Assembly (NCBI GenBank): GCA_002323535.1
Contig: DCQT01000100.1
Location: forward strand, 1-7,743
Length of the DNA: 7,743 nucleotides
Direction: 5' to 3'
DNA from: Bacteriovoracaceae bacterium UBA1511
GTDB lineage: Bacteria; Bdellovibrionota; Bacteriovoracia; Bacteriovoracales; Bacteriovoracaceae
Shown: one piece after another, positions 1-5,535 of the stretch
Layout: the number at the start of each line of letters is the position of its first letter
How positions within the stretch are numbered: the stretch's first letter is position 1
Program-made: the position numbers and the translations under genes
Notes under the pieces: generated by a model
What the model was told of the DNA's origin: nothing
Databases searched by the model: none
Seen by the model: the letters and a program-made list of their open reading frames with translations, nothing else

Positions 1-486
1 TTGAAGAATTTCATTTTTCTTTTTCTCACCACCGGAAAAGCCAACATTTACAGGGCGATCAAGAAACGCTGGGTTCATTTCAAGAAGTTCCATTTTTGGA
101 TGAAGAAATTCACGGAATTCTTTATCATCCATCTCTTTTACCCCTTGAGCGGCACAGGTTGCATTAAAAGATTCTTTTAAAAACTGAAAGTTGTTAACTC
201 CTGGAATTTCAACCGGGTATTGCATTCCAAGGAAAATTCCTTTTTGAGATCTCTCGTGTGTTTCCCATTCAAGAAGATCATTGTTTTTTCCATTGTATTT
301 ATATTCAACACTTCCTTCAGTTACTTCAAATGCGGGGTGTCCAGCAATGACTTTTGAAAGAGTCGACTTACCACTTCCATTTGGCCCCATGATAGCGTGA
401 ACTTCACCGGCCTTAACTTCAAGATTAATACCATTTAGAATATTTTTATCTTCTGCTTTTGCGTGTAGGTTTTTTACTGTAATCAT
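1..486 (-). CDS. sufC: SufC, Fe-S cluster assembly ATPase (partial, C-terminus beyond window)
   Basis: SufC is the cytoplasmic ABC-type ATPase of the SufBCD scaffold; ATP binding drives rearrangement of the complex during Fe-S cluster assembly. The 162 visible residues begin MITVKNLHAK. They contain a Walker A motif (GPNGSGKST, residues 34-42), the Q-loop in the SufC-typical context MQYPVEIPGV (Gln89), and the ABC signature in its SufC form (SGGEKKKNEILQ, from residue 151). The reading frame is open to the window edge, so Walker B, the D-loop and the H-loop are missing only because the window ends. The ATG at 484-486 is preceded by AAGGAA (minus strand of 493-498) at 6-nt spacing, which supports this start. 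It lies 12 bp after the sufB stop and is surely co-transcribed with sufB. No membrane partner is implied: SufC-type proteins are soluble. Identification is confident from the signature and context. Confidence 0.96.
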   Translation of the reverse strand, partial: MITVKNLHAKAEDKNILNGINLEVKAGEVHAIMGPNGSGKSTLSKVIAGHPAFEVTEGSVEYKYNGKNNDLLEWETHERSQKGIFLGMQYPVEIPGVNNFQFLKESFNATCAAQGVKEMDDKEFREFLHPKMELLEMNPAFLDRPVNVGFSGGEKKKNEILQ

Positions 487-498
487 TATCTGTTCCTT

Positions 499-1926
499 TT
501 ATCCAATACTGTTTTCTAATTTCATTTCAAGAAGTTTTACTGCCTCAACGCTAAATTCTAGAGGAAGCTCTTTAAATACTTGAGAGCAAAACCCATTAAC
601 AATCATGCTCACACATTTTTCCATATCCATGCCACGGCTTTGAAGATAAAAAAGTTGATCTTCACTTATTTTTGTCGTGGATGCTTCGTGCTCTACTGTC
701 GACTGATTATTTTTCACATCAATGTAGGGAAAAGTGCTAGCGCTACACTTATCACCAACAAGCATACTGTCACATTGAGAGTAGTTTCTTGCTCCTTTAG
801 CACTTGGTCTGATTTTCACAAGTCCACGATAGTTGTTGTCACTGTTTTCTGCAGAGATACCTTTGGAAATAATCGTTGATCTAGTATTTTTTCCGATGTG
901 AACCATTTTGGTTCCCGTATCTGCTTGCATTTTATTGTTGGTTAAAGCAACAGAGTAGAAGGCACCTTGGGAGTTATCCCCAATTAAATTACAACCCGGA
1001 TATTTCCAAGTAATTGCAGAGCCTGCCTCAACTTGGGTCCACGAAATGAACGAGTTTTTTCCAAGACAATTACCACGCTTTGTAACAAAATTGTAAATTC
1101 CGCCTTTTCCTTCTTTGTCACCTGCATACCAATTTTGAACTGTGGAGTATTTAATAGTGGCGTTGTCCATTGCCACTAATTCAACAATTGCGGCGTGTAG
1201 CTGGTTTTCATCTCTTTGTGGCGCGGTACACCCTTCAAGGTAGTTTACGGAACTTCCTTCGTCCGCGACGACTAAAGTTCTTTCAAACTGTCCAGTCTCT
1301 TTTGCATTGATTCTAAAGTAAGTTGAAAGGTCTAATGGGCAGGTGACATTTTTTGGAATGTACACAAAACTTCCATCACTAAAGACTGCTGAGTTTAGTG
1401 CGGAGTAAAAGTTATCAGCGTATGGAACAACTGTGCCTAAATATTTTTTTACAAGCTCTGGGTATTCTTTTACCGCTTCACTGATAGAGCAAAAAATAAC
1501 GCCCACTTTTTCAAGGTCTTCTTTGTAAGTTGTCGCAACTGAAACCGAATCGAAAACCGCATCCACGGCGACGCCACTAATTCTTTTTTGTTCACTTAGA
1601 GGGATACCAAGCTTCTCAAAGGTTTCTAAAAGCTCAGGATCAACTTCGTCCAAAGAGCCAAGTTCAGGCTTTTTCTTTGGCGCTGAATAATAGTAAAGAT
1701 CACTAAAATCAATCTCTGGAATATCAAGCTTCGCCCAATCTGGTTTTTTCATCGTTAACCAATGACGATAAGCTTTTAGCCTGTATTCAAGAAGCCACTC
1801 TGGTTCTTCTTTTTTTGCTGACAACATTCGAATGACTTCTTCATTTAGCCCTTTTGGAAACTCTTCAGTTTCGATATCGGTGTAGAAACCATACTTGTAT
1901 TCTTTGCTTTCAAATTCACTAGGCAT
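499..1926 (-). CDS. sufB: SufB, Fe-S cluster assembly scaffold protein
   Basis: SufB is the scaffold subunit of SufBC2D; it accepts persulfide sulfur and helps build the nascent Fe-S cluster. The protein has 475 residues against 495 in E. coli. The C-terminal half is highly typical: EGCTAP (Cys233), NQLHAAIVEL, the QCDSML motif (Cys385), FPYIDVKNN, VEHEAS (Glu412, His413, Glu414) and MIVNGFC. Counting back from the shared C-terminus, Cys385 matches E. coli Cys405 and Glu414 matches Glu434, both reported as important for cluster assembly. Cys233 probably matches Cys254, the sulfur acceptor. The N-terminal 110 residues are acidic and variable, as usual. The start overlaps the end of the upstream rrf2 gene by 8 bp, with TAAGGAA (minus strand of 1934-1940) as ribosome binding site inside that gene, which suggests translational coupling. 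SufD is not visible but is expected beyond sufC. Confidence 0.97.
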   Translation of the reverse strand: MPSEFESKEYKYGFYTDIETEEFPKGLNEEVIRMLSAKKEEPEWLLEYRLKAYRHWLTMKKPDWAKLDIPEIDFSDLYYYSAPKKKPELGSLDEVDPELLETFEKLGIPLSEQKRISGVAVDAVFDSVSVATTYKEDLEKVGVIFCSISEAVKEYPELVKKYLGTVVPYADNFYSALNSAVFSDGSFVYIPKNVTCPLDLSTYFRINAKETGQFERTLVVADEGSSVNYLEGCTAPQRDENQLHAAIVELVAMDNATIKYSTVQNWYAGDKEGKGGIYNFVTKRGNCLGKNSFISWTQVEAGSAITWKYPGCNLIGDNSQGAFYSVALTNNKMQADTGTKMVHIGKNTRSTIISKGISAENSDNNYRGLVKIRPSAKGARNYSQCDSMLVGDKCSASTFPYIDVKNNQSTVEHEASTTKISEDQLFYLQSRGMDMEKCVSMIVNGFCSQVFKELPLEFSVEAVKLLEMKLENSIG

Positions 1927-2371
1927 GAAATTGTTCCTTATTTTCTCCGCCGCTTGCGAAGGCCATGTTAAATAATTTATCGATTGTTAAGTTTTTTAAA
2001 TAGCCATTTAATGTGGCGTTTAATTTGTCTATTGGTTTAATAATGTTGCAGTTAGAGTAAAGATCACAAAGTCCTTTATTACTCTGGCAAAATTCATCAT
2101 CGTTACTTTTTGGATCAACAATTTGAACTAACTCAAGGTAGGAGACTTCGCTTAGTTTTTTATCTAATGCGTAACCACCCTTAATGCCTTTTTCTGAGTG
2201 AACAATTCCAGCATTGTTCATTGCCTGCATAACTTTTGAAGTCGTATCAAAAGGTAGGTTAAATTTTGAACATATTTCTCTCGCTGTCGTTAGCTCACCA
2301 TGTGACTTCTCCTCCCAGATGAATTTGAGAGAAATAAGGGCGTATTCTACCTTTTTAGTGATCTTTAGCAT
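1919..2371 (-). CDS. Rrf2-family Fe-S regulator of the suf operon (IscR/SufR-like)
   Basis: This 150-residue protein is a winged-helix regulator of the Rrf2 family, which includes IscR, NsrR, RsrR and CymR. It starts MLKITKKVEYAL, the usual family N-terminus. The DNA-binding helix region is residues 28-50 (TAREICSKFNLPFDTTSKVMQAM), followed by the wing with the family hallmark KGIKGGYAL (61-69). Cys95, Cys102 and Cys108 (C-X6-C-X5-C) lie where IscR has Cys92, Cys98 and Cys104 (C-X5-C-X5-C), so an Fe-S cofactor is likely. The position equivalent to the IscR ligand His107 is Ile111, so the fourth ligand must differ; Glu9 aligns with Asp8 of NsrR and Glu8 of RsrR. The gene is first in the suf operon and overlaps sufB by 8 bp, so it probably controls suf and itself. 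The stop is TAG at 1921-1919. The ribosome binding site is weak (AGG about 11 nt upstream), but the start matches the family exactly. The name iscR or sufR is not assigned because the effector is unknown. Confidence 0.9.
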   Translation of the reverse strand: MLKITKKVEYALISLKFIWEEKSHGELTTAREICSKFNLPFDTTSKVMQAMNNAGIVHSEKGIKGGYALDKKLSEVSYLELVQIVDPKSNDDEFCQSNKGLCDLYSNCNIIKPIDKLNATLNGYLKNLTIDKLFNMAFASGGENKEQFHA

Positions 2372-2398
2372 TTCTTAAAATACCTGACATTTAGTGTT

Positions 2399-2420
2399 TA
2401 TAAGGGCTTATGCCCTAATA
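2399..2420. promoter_or_regulatory. GC-cored palindrome in the suf leader
   Basis: The arms TATAAGGGC (2399-2407) and GCCCTAATA (2412-2420) are complementary at eight of nine positions around the 4-bp loop TTAT. It is the most GC-rich patch in an otherwise AT-rich intergenic region and directly abuts operator-like repeat 1. It lies within the predicted leader RNA, about 28-49 nt before the regulator's start codon. It could be a DNA operator of a different sequence class from the two flanking repeats, or an RNA hairpin affecting stability or translation. It is not a typical terminator, because no U-tract follows it on either strand. Confidence 0.4.
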
Positions 2421-2444
2421 TAAGTTAAAATTCAACTTATTTTA
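2416..2444. promoter_or_regulatory. Operator-like inverted repeat 1 (promoter-proximal)
   Basis: The perfect arms ATAAGTT (2420-2426) and AACTTAT (2434-2440) are separated by 7 bp. The symmetry extends to 11-bp arms with one mismatch (2416-2426 and 2434-2444). The centre is 2430. The same half-site and the same 7-bp spacing recur at 2463-2489, which makes chance AT-rich symmetry less likely. It overlaps the predicted suf transcription start and lies upstream of an Rrf2 gene, a family that typically binds dyad sites of this size. Which protein binds here is inferred. Confidence 0.5.
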
Positions 2445-2474
2445 GTTATACAATGAAAGTGGAAAATAAGTTAA
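2445..2474 (-). promoter_or_regulatory. Candidate suf operon promoter (-35/-10)
   Basis: On the minus strand, TTAACT (2474-2469, four of six matches to TTGACA) is followed after 18 nt by TATAAC (2450-2445, five of six matches to TATAAT). Transcription would start near 2438, leaving a leader of about 67 nt before the regulator's ATG. The -35 lies inside the upstream inverted repeat (centre 2476), and the predicted start site lies inside the second repeat (centre 2430). This is a layout expected for repression. It is a motif match only; a weaker alternative -10 (TATAAA, minus strand of 2397-2402) has no good -35. Confidence 0.4.
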
Positions 2475-2489
2475 TAATTAACTCTTTTT
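2463..2489. promoter_or_regulatory. Operator-like inverted repeat 2 (promoter-distal)
   Basis: A perfect 15-bp dyad, AGTTAAT-A-ATTAACT, occupies 2469-2483. It is flanked by AAAA on one side (2463-2466) and TTTT on the other (2486-2489), giving a longer interrupted palindrome. Aligned on the AAAATAAGTT half-site it matches repeat 1, with AAGTT and AACT again 7 bp apart. The centre, 2476, is 46 bp from that of repeat 1. It covers the candidate -35 of the suf promoter. An alternative reading is a weak, AT-only terminator hairpin for argS, since on the minus strand the dyad is followed by TATTTTCC. The shared half-site favours the operator reading, but both could be true. Confidence 0.45.
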
Positions 2490-2545
2490 AAGTATTTGAA
2501 ATTATTATGTTTGGGAGAAGTTTAGCGTTTTGTTAACTGAATTTA

Positions 2546-4318
2546 TTACATTCTTCCAGGTGAATTAACCCCAAGAAGACTCAAGCCATACTTGACTGTT
2601 TCTGCCGTGGCTTTCGAAAGAGCAAGTCTTGCATTTTTTGAATTTGGAGTCTCTGCATTTGCCACAGAGCATTCAGCATAAAATGAGTTAAATAGTTTAC
2701 AGGTATCGTAAAGGTAGCTCGTTAACAAAGGAGTTTTATGATTGAGGCAAGCATCTACGACAATATCGTTAAACCTTGTTAGTTGGTAAGCAAGCTTTAT
2801 TTCCTGGTTTTTTTCCAGAGCGCTCCAGTCAATGGAAGCAACATTAACCTTTTCAAACTCTAGTTTATTACATAATGAATTAATTCTTGCATAAACATAC
2901 TGAAGATAAGGCCCGCTCTCCCCATCAAGTTTCAACCACTCGTTCATTTCAAAGACAATTTTTCTGTTGTTATCCATTCGGACCATTCCGTACTTAATGG
3001 CCCCGTTTGCAATATCCCTGGCCGTAGAGCTGATCTCTTCATCACTCCAGTCACCGCGATATTTTTCAAGATAATTTTTTGTGATGGTATCTTCCATGTT
3101 TTTGATTAAATCCATCAAGGGAACGATATTTCCTTTTCTTGAGCTCATGGCACCATCAGGAACTTCAACAAATTCATAATCGATGTGATGGCATGATTGA
3201 GCTTGCTCAAAGCCTACTTTTTCAAGCACTTTAAAAACTTGTTTAAAGTGAAGGCTTTGGCGGACATCTACTATGTAGAGATTTTTTTGAATATCAAATT
3301 CTTTAAACTTCTCTTGCGCTAGAAGCACATCTTTCGTGGCGTACAATCCATTTCCATCAGACTTTAATAAAAGGCAGAATCCAAGCTTGTCTTCACTTAG
3401 GTCCATGCCAATAGCGCCTTGATCTTTGGTCAGCTTTCCCTCATCAAAGTATTTCTTTATAAGATCTACCGAAGGTGAATCCATCTCACTTTCAAAGTAC
3501 CAACGATCAAATTCAACTCCTGCCCAAGAGTAAAGTTTTTTCATTAGATTAAGTGACCAAACCCTTGTCTCTGTCCATAGGTCAAAGTATTCGCCTTGCC
3601 CAGACTCTATTTCCTTTAAAATTTTGGTGAGCTCCGCTCTATTACTCTCTTCGGTTTCTGTTCCGCGCTCGCTTTCAAGTTTATTGTGGGCGGTGGAGTA
3701 TAGATTTCCAAGCCATGAGCCTTTATCCTCATCGTTCTTAGGCATTTCTGGAGAAAATTTTTTTAAATACCAAAGGCATTTGGCGACATGCGTTCCCACG
3801 TCACCGGGATAAGTGACACCATAAAAATTATGTCCTGTATATTTATAGAGATTGCTTAATGTATTTCCAAGGCAAAGATTTCTCATGTGCCCCACATGAA
3901 GCTCTTTATGTGTATTAGGTTGAGAGTATTCAAGCAAAGTTGCAGGAGGGTCTTTTAAAAGTTGTTTTTTAAAAAACTCGCCGGACAAAATCTCACTAAA
4001 GACATTTTTACCTAGCTCCGAAATATTTAACTCAAAATTAAGATAAGGGCCGGTTGGGTTTATTTTTTTTATGTAAGGGTTATTGGAAGATTTAAGTCCT
4101 TCCGCTATTTTTGCACTTATTTGTGGAGGCCCCATACGAAGGGTTTTTGAAAAGCTAAAGCAAGGAAAGGCGATTTGCCCAAGTTTGTCATTCGGGGGGG
4201 TGGAAAATAGCCCATAGACCTCAGCTAATTCAACATCAAGGTCAAATCCAGAGTCGATTGAGTTTTTAATAGAACTGGCGATAGATAGGTAAATCTTATT
4301 ATGTAGAGTTTTTTCCAT
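2546..4318 (-). CDS. argS: Arginyl-tRNA synthetase
   Basis: This class I synthetase charges tRNA-Arg with arginine in the cytoplasm, using ATP. At 590 residues it is close to the usual bacterial length (about 550-600). Residues 1-105 form the N-terminal tRNA-recognition domain (ending NPTGPYLNFEL). The HIGH motif appears as HVGH (141-144) after the typical EYSQPNTHKELH. Residues 320-375 carry the ArgRS pattern GLYATKD, YIVDVRQSLHFKQVF. The KMSKS loop is MSSRKGN (391-397), the usual ArgRS variant. The C-terminal DALR anticodon-binding domain begins near GPYLQYVYARI (469-479) and ends GLSLLGVNSPGRM, close to the common PERM ending. The ribosome binding site is weak (AGG about 7 nt before the ATG at 4318). 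It lies 40 bp after the GNAT gene and probably shares its transcript. A run of seven G (plus strand, 4194-4200) lies in codons about 40-42, in frame. All key motifs are intact. Confidence 0.97.
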   Translation of the reverse strand: MEKTLHNKIYLSIASSIKNSIDSGFDLDVELAEVYGLFSTPPNDKLGQIAFPCFSFSKTLRMGPPQISAKIAEGLKSSNNPYIKKINPTGPYLNFELNISELGKNVFSEILSGEFFKKQLLKDPPATLLEYSQPNTHKELHVGHMRNLCLGNTLSNLYKYTGHNFYGVTYPGDVGTHVAKCLWYLKKFSPEMPKNDEDKGSWLGNLYSTAHNKLESERGTETEESNRAELTKILKEIESGQGEYFDLWTETRVWSLNLMKKLYSWAGVEFDRWYFESEMDSPSVDLIKKYFDEGKLTKDQGAIGMDLSEDKLGFCLLLKSDGNGLYATKDVLLAQEKFKEFDIQKNLYIVDVRQSLHFKQVFKVLEKVGFEQAQSCHHIDYEFVEVPDGAMSSRKGNIVPLMDLIKNMEDTITKNYLEKYRGDWSDEEISSTARDIANGAIKYGMVRMDNNRKIVFEMNEWLKLDGESGPYLQYVYARINSLCNKLEFEKVNVASIDWSALEKNQEIKLAYQLTRFNDIVVDACLNHKTPLLTSYLYDTCKLFNSFYAECSVANAETPNSKNARLALSKATAETVKYGLSLLGVNSPGRM

Positions 4319-4358
4319 GGAATTGCCTAAAATTTTGTTTAGATTTCAGTATATAGAT

Positions 4359-4796
4359 CTAGTTGATCTTTTTGTACATTAATTGATGCGGCCCTACATC
4401 TTGGATATCAAAAGTATCTCCAATGGAGTCGAATCCAACTTTTTTGTAAAAGTCGATAGCGCTCACCCTTGCGTTACACCAAACAAGGTCACAGAAATTT
4501 CTTTTAATTAGGGGGAATCCAAACTTCAGTAATTCACTTGAATAACCCTGTCCCCTGAAGTCTGGAAGGGTCGCCATGCCTCTTAGCTGGTACTGCCCAA
4601 TAGATTCAAAAGAGCTTGATTTGTTAAAGTAGAATGACGCTACGCTTACAAGCTTTTTGTCAATAAATGCACCGAGGTGAAGAGTTTGGTCTCTTTCATC
4701 ATCTTTAAAGTAACAGGTTGAGATATCTCGCCCAGGTCTTAAGACCTGCTGTCTGATTAAGTATGTGTCTGAAGGGCTTATTTGCCTTACTCTCAT
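4359..4796 (-). CDS. GNAT-family N-acetyltransferase
   Basis: This 145-residue protein is a single GNAT domain, expected to transfer an acetyl group from acetyl-CoA to an amine. The acetyl-CoA-binding motif A is LRGMATLPDFRGQGYSSELL (71-90), with the pyrophosphate-loop sequence RGQGYS (81-86). Motif B shows as WCNAR then FYKKVGF (106-122), where Tyr117 is in the usual place of the catalytic or CoA-contacting tyrosine. The end, GPHQLMYKKI, is common in small bacterial GNATs. The substrate cannot be read from the sequence. The start is well supported: AAGGA (minus strand of 4803-4807) sits 6 nt before the ATG. It lies 57 bp after the exported-protein gene and 40 bp before argS, all on the same strand, so they are probably one transcript. 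The role with argS is unclear and may be incidental. Confidence 0.88.
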   Translation of the reverse strand: MRVRQISPSDTYLIRQQVLRPGRDISTCYFKDDERDQTLHLGAFIDKKLVSVASFYFNKSSSFESIGQYQLRGMATLPDFRGQGYSSELLKFGFPLIKRNFCDLVWCNARVSAIDFYKKVGFDSIGDTFDIQDVGPHQLMYKKIN

Positions 4797-4853
4797 TAGA
4801 TTTCCTTATGAAAACTAAAAGTTTTTCTACTAAAGTTAATGAGAGTTGTCATT

Positions 4854-5462
4854 CTAAAAATGATGATTACTTTCAGACCATAATTTTTTGATAGACCTGT
4901 TAAGGAGCACCTTAGAAAAGTATTGAAAAATAAAATCAGGGAAGGGAGAGTCAGGGCCGGACCAATTGATATCAATCGATATAAAACATTTGTACTTCAC
5001 TTCGTTCAGATTTTGGACAAATATTTCTCCAATTAGACTTTTGAGGAATCCCTGATCAAATTTAAAAGTATACATCCCCTCATCTTTTATACGCGGTATT
5101 TTAAAGTCCATGACCATATCAAAAGGTAGGAGAAAGTGACTCAAGAGAAAGAAAACTCGTTTATTTTTTTCGTTGTAATGACTTTCCTTGATAAAACTTA
5201 TCATTTTTTTATAGTTTTCATATTGCCCTAAAGTACCGAATACTTTTTTACATGAGTCAACATGATAGGCTGCACCCTTAAGTTTCAAGCTTTGAAAGTC
5301 TTCTTTTTCTTTTTCATAAGAGTTCACATTACTATCCACATAAGGCTTGTTTGCATCCATCTCTTTTAAAATTTCTTTTTTTATTTCAGATTGTTTGATA
5401 AAGCCATGGCACCAAGGAGCACTCTGAAGTAAAATTGAAATAACAATTAATCTTTGGAGCAC
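4854..5462 (-). CDS. Putative exported protein, possibly START/SRPBCC-like
   Basis: I do not recognise this 202-residue protein with certainty. Residues 1-20 look like a Sec signal peptide (hydrophobic LIVISILLQSAP, then WCHG), so a periplasmic location is likely. Cys18 is not in a lipobox (APWC), so it is probably not a lipoprotein. Residues 22-60 are charged and probably helical. Residues 65-195 have the layout of a START/polyketide-cyclase-like fold: an early YENYKKMISFIKES segment, a run of alternating beta strands (103-165), the turn WSGPDSPFP (167-175), and a final amphipathic helix (177-195). Such folds bind lipids or other hydrophobic ligands; this is inference from pattern, not a match. 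Two further cysteines (71, 159) could pair outside the cytoplasm. The start codon is GTG, with a strong AAGGAAAGG (minus strand of 5467-5475) just upstream. It is divergent from the topoisomerase gene and heads the GNAT-argS run. Confidence 0.75.
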   Translation of the reverse strand: MLQRLIVISILLQSAPWCHGFIKQSEIKKEILKEMDANKPYVDSNVNSYEKEKEDFQSLKLKGAAYHVDSCKKVFGTLGQYENYKKMISFIKESHYNEKNKRVFFLLSHFLLPFDMVMDFKIPRIKDEGMYTFKFDQGFLKSLIGEIFVQNLNEVKYKCFISIDINWSGPDSPFPDFIFQYFSKVLLNRSIKKLWSESNHHF

Positions 5463-5502
5463 TGTGCCTTTCCTTGAATTTGGTACCTAATTACTCTGAA
5501 AA

Positions 5503-5508
5503 ATTATA
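5503..5508 (-). promoter_or_regulatory. Candidate -10 box for the leftward exported-protein unit
   Basis: The minus strand reads a perfect TATAAT here, about 40 nt before the GTG start. The -35 region 17 nt upstream is only a T-run (TTTTTT), so the match rests mostly on the -10. The 73-bp divergent gap (5463-5535) must also hold the rightward topoisomerase promoter. The best plus-strand pairing is TTGGTA (5480-5485) with TATACC (5505-5510) at a long 19-nt spacing, which is weak. If both are used, the two -10 elements overlap on opposite strands. Confidence 0.4.
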
Positions 5509-5535
5509 CCTTAAGTTTTTTTAGGAAAAAAATTA

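Noticed and set aside
580..879. Plus-strand open frame antisense to sufB
   Set aside because: It lies wholly within the well-supported sufB coding region, its protein resembles no known family, and it lacks a convincing ribosome binding site.
2397..2402. Alternative suf -10 (TATAAA on the minus strand)
   Set aside because: No acceptable -35 lies 16-19 nt upstream, and the site overlaps the GC-cored palindrome; the upstream -35/-10 pair fits better.
3624..3812. Plus-strand open frame antisense to argS
   Set aside because: Short, fully inside argS, with low-complexity Ser/Leu content typical of a shadow frame.
4810..4827. Imperfect hairpin (GAAAACT/AGTTTTTC) between the exported-protein and GNAT genes, considered as a terminator
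   Set aside because: The stem is nearly all A/T with a bulge and has no GC core, and it sits directly upstream of the GNAT ribosome binding site, so readthrough is more likely.
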